DNA of 51,425 bases, from the NCBI GenBank assembly GCA_035631035.1, contig DASQJL010000097.1, forward strand, positions 1-51,425, given 5' to 3'. The notes below the pieces were generated by a model. It had not been told where the DNA came from. It worked only from the letters and a program-made list of their open reading frames with translations, and did not search any database. The first letter of the stretch is position 1. Each line of letters opens with the position of its first letter. The DNA comes from Candidatus Binatia bacterium (GTDB lineage Bacteria; Eisenbacteria; RBG-16-71-46; SZUA-252). Below are positions 1 to 8,372 of this stretch, piece by piece. A program made the position numbers and the translations under genes.

Positions 1-2
1 CG

Positions 3-497
3 GCTTCCGTCGGCGCCGTATACCTCTGGGTGCTGCATGGGTCAGATGTGTGGAGCGAGACGATGACCGATCAGGGAATCGATCCAGGCCGAGCCGATTC
101 CCCTCACCTGTTCCGGGCGCAATATGGGCCTCGTTGGGACGCCACCGTCGACGTGGTCATCGGCGTGCGAACATCGCCAACCGATGTTTCCCTCGTTCTG
201 CGGAAGGACGTACCCATCAACCAGGTGTACTGACGTGCAACGAGCCACGTGCGGTTCGATCCAGGGCCTTTGGACGCGCACGGCGACCTCGGGGCCTTCC
301 GCACGCTTCAGAAGCAGGCTGGCTGGCGCACGAAGAGCGTCGAGGCCCAGATGCGACGCTTCCTGGGCAGCGGCGCCCGGCGGAAGCTGCGCTACGCGCA
401 CTTGCTTGTCGCCGCGCTCGAGCTCGAACGGTTCCCTCAGCCGCTCCTTGGCGTGACTGCCGTGACCGGGCGGCAAACAGAATGGCGAGGCGGCTGA
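3..497 (+). pseudogene. Possible decayed or partial ORF with an in-frame stop
   Basis: One reading frame is open from the left window edge to a TGA at 231-233 and then continues in the same frame to a TGA at 495-497. The downstream part (about 82 codons from a GTG-like region near 249) has strongly GC-rich third positions and a plausible charged and hydrophobic pattern, so it may be coding. The upstream part is weaker. I recognise no family. It may be the 3' end of a gene interrupted by a stop codon, two small ORFs, or non-coding DNA. It ends at the stem of a hairpin (484-512). Confidence is low because the 5' end lies outside the window. Confidence 0.22.
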
Positions 498-512
498 ACG
501 CTCCGCCTCGCC
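484..512 (-). terminator. Hairpin terminator downstream of the PEP-CTERM gene
   Basis: A perfect 10-bp inverted repeat (GGCGAGGCGG / CCGCCTCGCC) encloses a 9-nt loop. It lies 37 bp past the stop of the leftward PEP-CTERM gene. On the minus strand it is followed by ATTCTGTTTG, a weak T-rich tract. It could act in both directions, because the rightward ORF ends in its first arm. Confidence 0.55.
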
Positions 513-548
513 GTTCGTCGTTTCGGATCCGAAAGAACGATCGTTTCG

Positions 549-1334
549 CTACTTTCTCCGCTGCCTTGTCGCCAGGATTCCCAAGATCCCCGTTCCGATC
601 AGCACGACGCCGCTGGGCTCGGGGAGGTTCGTGGGAGGGGGATTGGTCGTGCCCAACAGGCCGTGCCATTCCTCGAAGCCCGCGTCCGACGTGAAGTCCG
701 CTTCCATGCCCGTCGTCGCGCCCATCTTGTTATAGAAGTAGAGATAGTCCGTGCTCGAAGCGCCGGCGAAGTAGCTCGTCGGGATCAGGACCTGGATGTC
801 GTCGTGTCCGCTGCCGGCGGCCAGGCTGTAGTCCATGTACACGGTCTGGTCCGTCGTGCCGTCGAGGTTGTAGCGGAGGACGCCGCCCGCGCTCACGACG
901 TCGGCGGTCGACGTCAGGGAGCCGTTGCCCGCCAGCGTGTAGAGCCGCAGTTCATCGAGTGAGAGGAACTGCTTGCCGCCGCCGTTCGCCTCATTGATGT
1001 CGAGCGAGAACGAATAGTAGCTCGTCGAGCCGACGGTCACGGTGGCGAGCTGGTTCAGCTGAATGGCATGGGTCCACGTGCCGGCGACGTCATCGTACGT
1101 CACATGCGCGTCGCCAGAGGTATTCATCCCCTCTTCCACGCCGTTGGCCTGGAGCCGCTCGAACGGGCTGTACACCCCCGTTCCCGTCGGCGAATTGACC
1201 AGCTGTGTCCAGATGGTCCCGTCGGCCGAGGCGTACGTGGTCCCGGATGTCGTGAGATCGATGGGTGGGAAGGCCAGGGCTGCCGACGCGCCGAGAAGCA
1301 ACGCCGCGGCGCCGAACGCAATCAATAGACGCAT
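549..1334 (-). CDS. PEP-CTERM sorting domain protein (secreted)
   Basis: A 261-aa secreted protein. The chosen ATG (1334) follows an AAGGGAG ribosome-binding site, and a longer ORF start upstream has none. Residues 1-22 form a signal peptide (MRLLIAFGAAALLLG, cleavage near ALA-FPP). The body is rich in Ser, Thr, Gly and Tyr with no recognised catalytic motif. The C-terminus is a textbook PEP-CTERM tripartite signal: LPEPSG, a hydrophobic helix (VVLIGTGILGILA) and a basic tail (TRQRRK). In this family the PEP motif is cut by exosortase during export to the cell surface or exopolysaccharide matrix. No exosortase is encoded in this window. The function of the mature part is unknown. A hairpin terminator follows the stop. 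Confidence 0.9.
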   Translation of the reverse strand: MRLLIAFGAAALLLGASAALAFPPIDLTTSGTTYASADGTIWTQLVNSPTGTGVYSPFERLQANGVEEGMNTSGDAHVTYDDVAGTWTHAIQLNQLATVTVGSTSYYSFSLDINEANGGGKQFLSLDELRLYTLAGNGSLTSTADVVSAGGVLRYNLDGTTDQTVYMDYSLAAGSGHDDIQVLIPTSYFAGASSTDYLYFYNKMGATTGMEADFTSDAGFEEWHGLLGTTNPPPTNLPEPSGVVLIGTGILGILATRQRRK

Positions 1335-1726
1335 TTCGAAACTCCCTTGGATCGGAACGTGCGGAGCCGTCGGGGACCTGGCCCGCGTCATGAGAATCTC
1401 GAACTACCCCCTCCCGGAAAACCCCCGGACCGAGAGGCGAAGCGGACAGCGCTCGCACCGAGACGAAGCGCACTTCAAGGGTTTCGAGCACACTGGAAAC
1501 GATGTAATCGATTCCACTGCACCGCCCGGTGTCATGAAATCACGGCCATCTGTCTTGGATATCGGACAGTAGCCCCAAGAGGACATGGACCTGCCGATCC
1601 TGCGTAGCCCGCAACGGAGCAAACGTTTGCGCGGAGTCGGCTCAATGCCCTGCAAGACTCACGACCTGGGCGAATTGCGCTTCCTGCAATGGACGTGCCC
1701 GCAACCGTTCGGGCAGACTCACCGGA
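1335..1726. other. Divergent intergenic region (392 bp)
   Basis: This gap separates the leftward PEP-CTERM gene from the rightward sugar dehydrogenase and must hold both promoters. I see no convincing TTGACA/TATAAT pair. The best rightward candidate is TGGACG (1690-1695), 17 nt, then CAGACT (1713-1718), which is weak. The clearest element is a perfect 12-bp palindrome at 1619-1630, listed separately. No gene is supported here. Confidence 0.5.
1619..1630. promoter_or_regulatory. LacI/GalR-like operator palindrome
   Basis: GCAAACGTTTGC is a perfect 12-bp palindrome with the central CG and AAACGTTT core typical of LacI/GalR-family operators. It lies 97 bp upstream of the PQQ-type sugar dehydrogenase start. 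The family assignment rests on the site alone; no LacI-type regulator is encoded in the window. Confidence 0.4.
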
Positions 1727-2914
1727 ATGAAAATGCGCCTCCTGTCCTTCGCCATAGGCCTCTTGGCCTCGGCCTCCTACGCCGCGCCGGTGCCGACGGG
1801 ACCTCCCAACATTCCATCGAACCGGCCCGCATTCCCGGAGCAGGCGCGCGCGCCCGAGGTGCACACGCGCACGCCGTTCCAGGTGACGGAGATCGCTTCC
1901 GGGCTCCGGCTGCCATGGGCGGTGGCGTTCCTTCCCGACGGGCGCTTCCTCGTCACCGAGAAGCACGTGGGGCATCTGGTGGTCGTCACGCCGAGCGGTC
2001 AGAAGTCGAAGCCGGTCGCGGGTCTGCCGCGGGTGGATGGACGCGATCAGGGGGGCCTGCTCGACGTCGTTCTGGCGCCCGACTTCCGGACCAGCCGAAT
2101 GATCTACTGGTCCTATTACGAGCCGCGCCGCGGCGGGAACGGACTCGCCGTCGCCCGCGCGAAGCTGGACCTCGCGACGCTGCGGGTCGCCGGCGTCCAG
2201 GTCATCTTCCGGATGCAGCCGACGCTGGAATCGACGATGCACGCCGGAGGGCGCATCGTCCTCGCCCCGGACGGCACGATCTTCGTGACGCTGGGCGAAC
2301 GTTCGATTCTCCCGGGGCGCCGGCAGGCACAGAATCTCGGCAGCGACCTGGGGAAGATCGTGCGGATCCGTCCGGACGGCTCGGTGCCGCCAGACAATCC
2401 CTTCGCGCGGCGCCAAGGCGCGCGCCCGGAGATCTGGACGTCAGGGCACCGCAACGTTCTCGGAGCCGCGCTGGACGGAACGAACCGCCTCTGGGTGGTC
2501 GAGATGGGACCGCGCGGAGGCGACGAGTTGAACCTCATCCAACGCGGCAAGGACTACGGCTGGCCCATGATCGGCTACGGGGAGGAGTACTCGGGCGAGC
2601 CGATCCACAAGGCCACGCAGGCGCCGGGCATGGAGCAGCCCGTCTACTACTGGGATCCGGTCATCGCGCCGTCCAGCCTGACGATCGGCTCGGGCCGCCT
2701 GTTCCCCGAATGGCGCGGGAATTTTCTGATCGGCGGGCTTGCGAGCGAGGCCCTGGTCCGCCTGGTGGTTCGCGACGACCGTGTGGTGGGCGAGGAGCGG
2801 CTCCTCACCGACAGGCACGAGCGCATCCGGGACGTGGCGCAGGGACCCGACGGCGCGATCTACCTCCTCACCGACGATGAGAATGGCCGCCTGCTCCGCT
2901 TGGCACCACGGTAG
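1727..2914 (+). CDS. PQQ-dependent sugar dehydrogenase (GSDH family, YliI-like)
   Basis: A 395-aa periplasmic beta-propeller protein. The N-terminus MKMRLLSFAIGLLASASYA is a Sec signal peptide. Family hallmarks are visible in order: LRLPWAVAFLPDGRFLVTE (blade 1), the DQGGLLDV region, WTSGHRN (the PQQ-contacting His region in soluble glucose/sorbosone dehydrogenases), MGPRGGDELNLI followed by KDYGWP, and a C-terminal HERIRDVAQGPDGAIYLLTD blade. Length fits the aldose sugar dehydrogenase branch, which oxidises aldoses with pyrroloquinoline quinone. No PQQ biosynthesis genes are in the window, so the cofactor must come from elsewhere. The ribosome-binding site is weak. It reads toward the prolyl oligopeptidase with a 36-bp gap, so co-transcription is plausible. 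The true substrate is unknown. Confidence 0.9.
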   Translation: MKMRLLSFAIGLLASASYAAPVPTGPPNIPSNRPAFPEQARAPEVHTRTPFQVTEIASGLRLPWAVAFLPDGRFLVTEKHVGHLVVVTPSGQKSKPVAGLPRVDGRDQGGLLDVVLAPDFRTSRMIYWSYYEPRRGGNGLAVARAKLDLATLRVAGVQVIFRMQPTLESTMHAGGRIVLAPDGTIFVTLGERSILPGRRQAQNLGSDLGKIVRIRPDGSVPPDNPFARRQGARPEIWTSGHRNVLGAALDGTNRLWVVEMGPRGGDELNLIQRGKDYGWPMIGYGEEYSGEPIHKATQAPGMEQPVYYWDPVIAPSSLTIGSGRLFPEWRGNFLIGGLASEALVRLVVRDDRVVGEERLLTDRHERIRDVAQGPDGAIYLLTDDENGRLLRLAPR

Positions 2915-2950
2915 GATGCTCTCTGCACCCCTAGGGAGGGTACGTTCAGC

Positions 2951-5113
2951 GTGAAGCGCCTGGCTCTCGTGGTCGGTCTCGCCGCTCTCACCATGCCGCA
3001 CGCGGCTCGAGCGGATTCCGCAGGGCCTCCGGTGGCGCGCCGCTCACTCGTCGTGGACACCACGTTCGGCATCCGGCTGGAAGATCCCTACCGCTGGATG
3101 GAGGAGCCGGACCGTCCCGAGTTCCGAACGTGGCTCCTCGAGCAGGGCGACTACAGCCGAAAGCGCCTGGATGCGATCCCGGGTCGCGCGGCCCTGGCCC
3201 GTCGCCTCAAAGAGCTCTCGTTCGAAACCTCCGGTCCCGGCTCGGTCGAGCGCCGCGGATCGAAGATCTTCTACCTTCGCGTGGACTCGGGGAGCTCGCT
3301 CGCGAAGCTGGTGGTGAGCTTCGCCAACGGAGCTGAACGGGTGCTCGTGGATCCGGAGCGCGTCCGCGGGTCCGATTCCGTGCACGTCTCCATCGACAAC
3401 TACTCCGTCTCGTGGGACGGCGCCCTGGTCGCCTACAACCTGGCCGAAGGCGGCAGCGAGGTCACGCGCGTTCACGTGATCGAAACCGCGACCGGTTCGG
3501 AGAAGCCCGACGTGGTGGAGCACATCTGGGGGCAGTTCCCGGTCGTGTGGCTGCCGGACGGGAGCGGATTCTTCTACACGCAGATGGCCGACGCGGGATT
3601 CCGCGATCCCAAGGTGGATCCGATCCTCGGGATGCGCGTACGCCGGCATCTTCTGGGCACCCCGGCGAAGCAGGATCCCGTCTTCATCGCACCGGACTCG
3701 GCCTCGACCCTCACCATCGAGCCGCGCGAATTCCCGATCATCGACGTTCCGATCGGTACCCGCTACGCGATCGCCTACTGCGTCGGGGCCCATCCCGAAG
3801 TCCGCATGTATGTCGCGCCCCTCGAGTCGGTCGTGCCGGGGAAGATCCCGTGGCAACGCGTCTGCGAGTACGAGGACCGCATCGGCAACTTCGCGCCGGA
3901 CACGGCCTCGCTCTACCTGCTTTCGCACAAGGACGCGCCGAACGGCCGCATCCTCCGCGTTTCGGTCGACGATCCGAAGCTGGCCTCGGCCGAGGAGGTC
4001 GTGCCCCAGTCGGAACGCATCCTCACCGACATGGCGGTCACGCCGGACGGCCTCTACACGCTGCAGACCGAGGCCGGCGTGGATCACGTCTACCGGATCG
4101 CGCGGGGACAGAAGAACGCGAGGGAGATTCCGCTCCCGCTCGCCGGCGCCGCCAAGGGACTCGACGGCGCGCTCGACGAAGAGGGGATTCTCTTCTCGCT
4201 GACGGGCTGGACCACCCCGGAGCGGTACTACCGATACCTTCCGAGCGAAGGACGCGTCCGGGACACGGGAATGGGCGTCCGCAGTCCCGTCGATTTCTCG
4301 CACATCGTCGCGGAACGGGTTGAAGTGAAGAGCTTCGACGGCACGATGGTGCCGCTCACCATTCTGCGGCGCGCCACGGCCCGGCGCGACGCGGGTCATC
4401 CGACCCTCCTCAGCGGTTACGGCGCCTATGGAACCTCGATCCGTCCCGGGTTCAGCGCTTCGCGCATGGCGTGGCTCGAGCGCGGCGGCATCCTCGCCTA
4501 CGCCCACGTGCGGGGCGGTGGGGAGAAGGGAGAGGCCTGGCACCAGGCGGGGCGCGGAGCAAACAAGAAGAACGCGGTGGGCGACTTCATCGCGTGCGCC
4601 GAGTACTTGATCGCCAAACGCTACACCTCGCCCTCGCATCTCGCGGCCACCGGAAGCAGCGGCGGAGGGCCCCTGGTGGGCGGCGCGATCGTTCGGCGGC
4701 CAGACCTGTTTGCCGCCGCCGTGCTCTACAACACCGTCCTGAACACCGTGCGCTTCCTGCACGGAACGAACGGAGCGAATCAGATTCCCGAGATGGGCTC
4801 GCCGAACGACGAGGCCGGGTTCCGCGCGCTCGTCGCGATGGATCCCACGCTGGCCGTTCGGAAGGGAACTCGGTATCCCGCGGTGCTCGCGTGCGTGGGA
4901 CTGAACGACCGTCGCGTTTCGATGTGGCACTCGGGGAAGTTCGTGGCGCGGCTACAGGCCTCGGGCACCCGGGATCCCGTGTTCCTGCGCGTGGAGCCCG
5001 AAGCGGGGCACGGCGTGGGGACGACCCGCGATCAGGGCGTCGCGCTCCTGGCCGACACCTACTCGTTCCTGTTGTGGCAGTTCGGAGATCGGACGTTCGC
5101 CCCGTCTCCGTGA
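2951..5113 (+). CDS. Prolyl oligopeptidase family serine peptidase (S9A)
   Basis: A 720-aa secreted serine peptidase with a GTG start. Residues 1-21 form a signal peptide ending in AARA. The mature N-terminus (TFGIRLEDPYRWMEEPD) is the conserved start of S9A enzymes, followed by a seven-bladed propeller of about 400 residues and a C-terminal alpha/beta-hydrolase domain. The catalytic triad is intact: Ser570 in TGSSGGG, Asp653 in GLNDRRV and His687 in EAGHGVG. YGAYGTS and AYAHVRGGGEKGE are further S9A signatures. The family cleaves short peptides after proline. The signal peptide suggests a periplasmic role in peptide scavenging. It lies 36 bp after the sugar dehydrogenase. Confidence 0.95.
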   Translation: MKRLALVVGLAALTMPHAARADSAGPPVARRSLVVDTTFGIRLEDPYRWMEEPDRPEFRTWLLEQGDYSRKRLDAIPGRAALARRLKELSFETSGPGSVERRGSKIFYLRVDSGSSLAKLVVSFANGAERVLVDPERVRGSDSVHVSIDNYSVSWDGALVAYNLAEGGSEVTRVHVIETATGSEKPDVVEHIWGQFPVVWLPDGSGFFYTQMADAGFRDPKVDPILGMRVRRHLLGTPAKQDPVFIAPDSASTLTIEPREFPIIDVPIGTRYAIAYCVGAHPEVRMYVAPLESVVPGKIPWQRVCEYEDRIGNFAPDTASLYLLSHKDAPNGRILRVSVDDPKLASAEEVVPQSERILTDMAVTPDGLYTLQTEAGVDHVYRIARGQKNAREIPLPLAGAAKGLDGALDEEGILFSLTGWTTPERYYRYLPSEGRVRDTGMGVRSPVDFSHIVAERVEVKSFDGTMVPLTILRRATARRDAGHPTLLSGYGAYGTSIRPGFSASRMAWLERGGILAYAHVRGGGEKGEAWHQAGRGANKKNAVGDFIACAEYLIAKRYTSPSHLAATGSSGGGPLVGGAIVRRPDLFAAAVLYNTVLNTVRFLHGTNGANQIPEMGSPNDEAGFRALVAMDPTLAVRKGTRYPAVLACVGLNDRRVSMWHSGKFVARLQASGTRDPVFLRVEPEAGHGVGTTRDQGVALLADTYSFLLWQFGDRTFAPSP

Positions 5114-5175
5114 CTCTCGCGAGGCACAGCCCGCGAGAGCGCAGGCCATCGAGATCCAGGAAAGGAGACATCGAG

Positions 5176-5451
5176 ATGAGCGGTGGGGCAGCGGCGGCAG
5201 CGGCGGCGGCTCGGATGCGGGCGATCCAGGCATCGGGCGCGATCGTACGACTGGAGGCGGCGGAATTCGAGCGACTCCTGATCCACAATGCCGGAGGGAT
5301 CGTCGTGCACGCTCCGGGCGGATTCCTGGGAGGGCATCGCTACCTGACCAGCTACAAGGGCCTCGTCTTTTCCACGAAGACGCGCGAGCCGCTTTCGCTG
5401 CCCGGGTCCTCGGAGATCATCGAGGCGGGTAGGATCTGGACTCCGCACTAG
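5176..5451 (+). CDS. Conserved hypothetical small protein, Ala-rich N-terminus
   Basis: A 91-aa protein starting at an ATG placed 8 nt after a strong AAAGGAG site (5161-5167). An upstream extension of the frame overlaps the peptidase gene and is not used. The first 20 residues include a run of eight alanines. The rest (LLIHNAGGIVVHAPGGF, YLTSYKGLVFSTKTREPL) looks like a compact beta-rich fold with no transmembrane segment or known catalytic motif. I do not recognise the family. It lies 62 bp downstream of the peptidase and may share its transcript; it is convergent with the SnoaL-like gene, 6 bp away. Confidence 0.75.
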   Translation: MSGGAAAAAAAARMRAIQASGAIVRLEAAEFERLLIHNAGGIVVHAPGGFLGGHRYLTSYKGLVFSTKTREPLSLPGSSEIIEAGRIWTPH

Positions 5452-5457
5452 ACGAGG

Positions 5458-5946
5458 CTATTCCTTCGTGTCCGGATCCCAATGCTCCGCGATCTTGCCC
5501 TTCTCGACGCGGAACATGTCGAACCAGGTGGTGGTGTAGCTCTTCGAGGGATCCTTGGGGTCCTTTCGCCGGCTCACGAAGCTGAGCACGACGAAATCGC
5601 CGTCGGCGACGATCGCGACGAGGGGCGCCTTCACGCTCGGTTGGATCGGCGTGGGCTTGGTCACCTTCGAGAAGAACTCGACGAACGCGGCGCGCCCGGT
5701 GGCCACGTTGGGGTTGTGCTGGATGTAGGATTCGGCCATGTACTTGTCGGCAAGGTCCATGTGGCCGGCCTCGAATACCTCCCGCCAGAAGTCGTAGACG
5801 AGCCGCTTGTTGGCTGCCAGGCGAGCGTCGGGATCGGCCAGCATCTGCTCGTGGTTCGGATTCGCGGTGACCGCGACCTGAGCCGCTGCCGGAGCCGCGG
5901 CCGTCACGGCGAACAGGATCATCAGGATTGAAACGCACCGTCCCAC
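5458..5946 (-). CDS. Secreted SnoaL-like / NTF2-fold protein
   Basis: A 162-aa protein. I place the start at the GTG ending at 5946, because AAGGAGG (5953-5959) lies 6 nt upstream; an earlier in-frame ATG has no such site. A signal peptide (SILMILFAVTAAAPAAAQ) leads into a SnoaL-type domain with the typical NKRLVYDFWREVFEAGHMDLADKY helix, followed by YIQHNP, FVEFF and a late FRVEKGKIAEHWD strand. SnoaL-like proteins share the cone-shaped NTF2 fold. Some are polyketide cyclases, but small secreted versions are mostly uncharacterised, so no reaction is assigned. Confidence 0.85.
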   Translation of the reverse strand: MGRCVSILMILFAVTAAAPAAAQVAVTANPNHEQMLADPDARLAANKRLVYDFWREVFEAGHMDLADKYMAESYIQHNPNVATGRAAFVEFFSKVTKPTPIQPSVKAPLVAIVADGDFVVLSFVSRRKDPKDPSKSYTTTWFDMFRVEKGKIAEHWDPDTKE

Positions 5947-6093
5947 ACGCACCTCCTTCGGCCCGCTGACGAGACCAACTCCAAGGGCCCGGAGCATCCC
6001 ACCCCCTAGCGGGGCCCCGCAACTCCCGATTGGTCACGATCTTGCTGATGCCGCGGCAGCTTAGCCGTAACTCGGTGCAGGAACGCAGCCACC

Positions 6094-7983
6094 ATGAGAA
6101 AAACTGTAATCTCTTCCAGCGAACCCGACCATTCGGTCCAGTTTTACGAGGACGACGCCTTCCTGTGCCAGGAGGTGGGACGCTTCCTGGGGGCCGGCCT
6201 GGACAGGGGCGAGGCGGTCATCGTTATCGCCGGCGAGCGCCATCGGAGGGGCGTCGCCGCGGCCCTCGACGCCTCGGGATACCTCCTGGGCGAGGCCCGC
6301 GAGAGCGGGCAATTCCTGGAGCTGGACGCCGAGGAGACGCTCGAACGCTTCATGAGCGGCAGCCTTCGCTACGGCATGCCCGACGCCGATTCGTTCGACC
6401 GCGTCGTGGGGGGACTCATCGAAGGTCGCTGCGGGGACGCGAGGTACAGCGGCCTTCGAGCGTTCGGCGAGATGGTGGATCTCCTGACCGAACGGGGAAA
6501 CGCTCCCGCCACGCTGAAGCTCGAAGAGCTCTGGAACGGCCTCCGCCGCACGCACCCCTTCCGACTCTTCTGCGGCTACTCGATGACCAACTTCCGGAAA
6601 GCGGAAGACACCGAGAGCTTCCGTCGGATCTGCTCGCTGCACGAGCACGTCCTTCCGACGGAGAGCTACGACGACCGGTGGTCGCTCGATCAGCAGCGGC
6701 TGGGCATCACCGACCTGCAGCAGCGCTCCGGCGCCCTCGAGGCGGAGATCGCCGAACGCAAGAAGCTGGAGCGCGCCCTGCGCGAGGAGCAGGCCCGCCT
6801 TCAAGAGGCAAACCGCCGCAAGGACGAGTTCATTGCCTTGCTGAGCCATGAGCTCCGGAATCCCTTGGCTCCGATCCTGACCTCGCTCGACCTGATGGAC
6901 GTGCGCGGGGATGTTTCCTCCAGGCGCGAGCGCGAGATCATCCGCCGCCAGGCCCGCCACCTGGCCACTCTGGTCGAAGACCTTCTCGACGTCTCGCGCG
7001 TAGCGAGCGGAAAGATCTCCCTCCAGAAGCAGGTCATGGAGTTCGCGGCGATCGCCGACGCGGCTCTCGAGATGGCGGGGCCCCTGTTCCAGGATCGCTG
7101 CCAGGTGCTCGAGCTGGAAGTGCCCGGCAAGGGCCTCCTTCTCGAGGCCGATCCCGTCCGCCTGCCGCAGGTCGTGGCGAATCTCCTGGCCAACGCGTCC
7201 AAGTTCACGCCCGCGCGCGGGCGGATTTCCCTGCGCGCGGTCCGCAACAAGGCGGAGATCGTCGTGACGGTCGAGGACGACGGCATCGGGATCGCCCCCG
7301 AGGATCTCGATGACATCTTCACTCCATTCATCCAGGCACGCCAGGGGATCGACCGCTCCGAGGGCGGGCTGGGCCTGGGCCTGACGCTGGTCCGCAGCCT
7401 GACCGAGCTCCACGGCGGCTCGGCGACGGCTGCCAGCGAGGGCACGGGGAAGGGAAGTCGGTTCACGCTCCGGCTGCCCGCGGCCCGGAGCGAGCCGGCT
7501 CTTCGTGGTCGCGCTGCACGGAAGGGGACGCGACCGGAGGAGCCCGATGCCAAGGCCGCCGCGGGGCGGCGGCTCGCGATGCACGCGAATGGCCATGGCC
7601 ACGGCCGGCGCGTGCTGGTCGTCGACGACAACCGTGATGCCGCCGCCTCCCTGGCGGCGCTGCTGGAGGAGTTGGGCTTCGCGGTCCGCACCGCGCACGA
7701 CGGGGAAGAAGCGATGGTCGCGGCCGCTTCGTTTCCGCCGGACGCGGCGATCGTGGACATCGGGCTTCCCGCCATGGACGGCTACACCCTCGCCACGCGC
7801 CTCCGTCGCGTGCGCGACGGAGCGCCGCTACTCCTCATCGCGCTCACGGGGTACGGCCAGGCGGCCGACCGCGCGAAGTCGGTTCTGGCCGGCTTCGACA
7901 AGCACCTGGTGAAGCCGGTCGGCGCCGAGGTTCTTGGGGCGGTTCTCGGCCGCGCGGTCATCGACGATCCCTCCGTACGCTGA
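6094..7983 (+). CDS. Hybrid histidine kinase with MEDS sensor and receiver domain
   Basis: A 629-aa cytoplasmic sensor kinase. Residues about 10-170 form a MEDS domain (DHSVQFYEDDAFLCQEVGRF, VIVIAGERHR), the DcmR-type sensor. A coiled coil (about 205-245, EAEIAERKKLERALREEQ) leads into HisKA with the phosphoacceptor His252 in SHELRNPLAP. HATPase_c follows (NLLANASKF N-box, VEDDGIGIAPEDLDDIF G1, GGLGLGLTLV G2). A C-terminal receiver (about 505-625) has the DD pair in LVVDDN, phospho-Asp555 in AIVDIGLPAMDG, Thr in ALTGYG and Lys in HLVKPV. There are no membrane segments. No output regulator is adjacent, so the receiver may feed a phosphorelay or tune the kinase. Confidence 0.93.
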   Translation: MRKTVISSSEPDHSVQFYEDDAFLCQEVGRFLGAGLDRGEAVIVIAGERHRRGVAAALDASGYLLGEARESGQFLELDAEETLERFMSGSLRYGMPDADSFDRVVGGLIEGRCGDARYSGLRAFGEMVDLLTERGNAPATLKLEELWNGLRRTHPFRLFCGYSMTNFRKAEDTESFRRICSLHEHVLPTESYDDRWSLDQQRLGITDLQQRSGALEAEIAERKKLERALREEQARLQEANRRKDEFIALLSHELRNPLAPILTSLDLMDVRGDVSSRREREIIRRQARHLATLVEDLLDVSRVASGKISLQKQVMEFAAIADAALEMAGPLFQDRCQVLELEVPGKGLLLEADPVRLPQVVANLLANASKFTPARGRISLRAVRNKAEIVVTVEDDGIGIAPEDLDDIFTPFIQARQGIDRSEGGLGLGLTLVRSLTELHGGSATAASEGTGKGSRFTLRLPAARSEPALRGRAARKGTRPEEPDAKAAAGRRLAMHANGHGHGRRVLVVDDNRDAAASLAALLEELGFAVRTAHDGEEAMVAAASFPPDAAIVDIGLPAMDGYTLATRLRRVRDGAPLLLIALTGYGQAADRAKSVLAGFDKHLVKPVGAEVLGAVLGRAVIDDPSVR

Positions 7984-7997
7984 TCTTGAAGCGTCCC

Positions 7998-8026
7998 TTG
8001 ACAGGGCTCCCTTCGGGTCTTAATAT
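7998..8026 (+). promoter_or_regulatory. Near-consensus sigma-70 promoter for the sdpR/sdpI-like pair
   Basis: TTGACA (7998-8003), a 17-nt spacer and TAATAT (8021-8026) form an almost perfect housekeeping promoter, among the strongest in the window. The predicted transcript start is near 8033, giving a leader of about 55 nt before the repressor ATG at 8088. Confidence 0.85.
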
Positions 8027-8029
8027 TCG

Positions 8030-8046
8030 GTTATTGGCGAAATAAC
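8030..8046. promoter_or_regulatory. Operator palindrome overlapping the transcription start
   Basis: GTTATT (8030-8035) and AATAAC (8041-8046) form a 6-5-6 inverted repeat that extends to TTC/GAA arms with one bulged G. It lies 4-20 nt downstream of the -10, covering the predicted +1. An ArsR-fold dimer bound here would block transcription, so autorepression by the adjacent SdpR-like protein is the natural reading. Confidence 0.7.
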
Positions 8047-8087
8047 GAACAATGCGGCCGCCGGTCGCCGGCGCCGCGAGGGGGGCC

Positions 8088-8372
8088 ATGAGCATCGACG
8101 AAGTCTTCCGTGCCTTGAGCGATCCGACGCGTCGCGAGATCCTCCGTCTTCTCCGAAATCGGGACATGACGGCGGGGGAGATCGCCGAACAGTTCGCGCT
8201 CGCGAAGTCGACGCTGTCGGGGCACTTCAACGTCCTGAAGCATGCCGGACTGGTCGTATCCGAGAGGTCCGGGACCTCCATCGTCTATAGCCTGAACCTC
8301 GCCGCCTACGAAGAGGCCCTCGCGGGCGTGATGTCGCTCCTGGGCGTGGGCCGAAAGGAGAAGCGCGCGTGA
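8088..8372 (+). CDS. ArsR-family repressor, SdpR-like
   Basis: A 94-aa winged-helix regulator. The ATG at 8088 follows a GAGGGGGG site; the upstream extension of the frame is not used. The fold is clear: IDEVFRALSDPTRREILRLL (helices 1-2), MTAGEIAEQF-ALAKSTLSGHFNVLK (helix-turn-helix), then HAGLVVSERSGTSIVYSLN (wing). The metal-binding CxC box of ArsR/SmtB sensors is absent, as in SdpR. It overlaps the SdpI-like gene by 4 bases. In Bacillus subtilis SdpR represses its own operon and is sequestered by membrane SdpI bound to the SdpC toxin; the gene pair here supports a similar circuit, though that is inference. A strong promoter and palindromic operator lie upstream. Confidence 0.93.
   Translation: MSIDEVFRALSDPTRREILRLLRNRDMTAGEIAEQFALAKSTLSGHFNVLKHAGLVVSERSGTSIVYSLNLAAYEEALAGVMSLLGVGRKEKRA

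Noticed and set aside
3044-4930. A 628-codon minus-strand open frame
   Set aside because: Shadow of the prolyl oligopeptidase gene; no recognisable motif.
8030-8046. Metal-responsive ArsR/SmtB operator
   Set aside because: The adjacent repressor lacks the Cys-x-Cys metal box and no metal-efflux gene is linked; the SdpR reading fits better.
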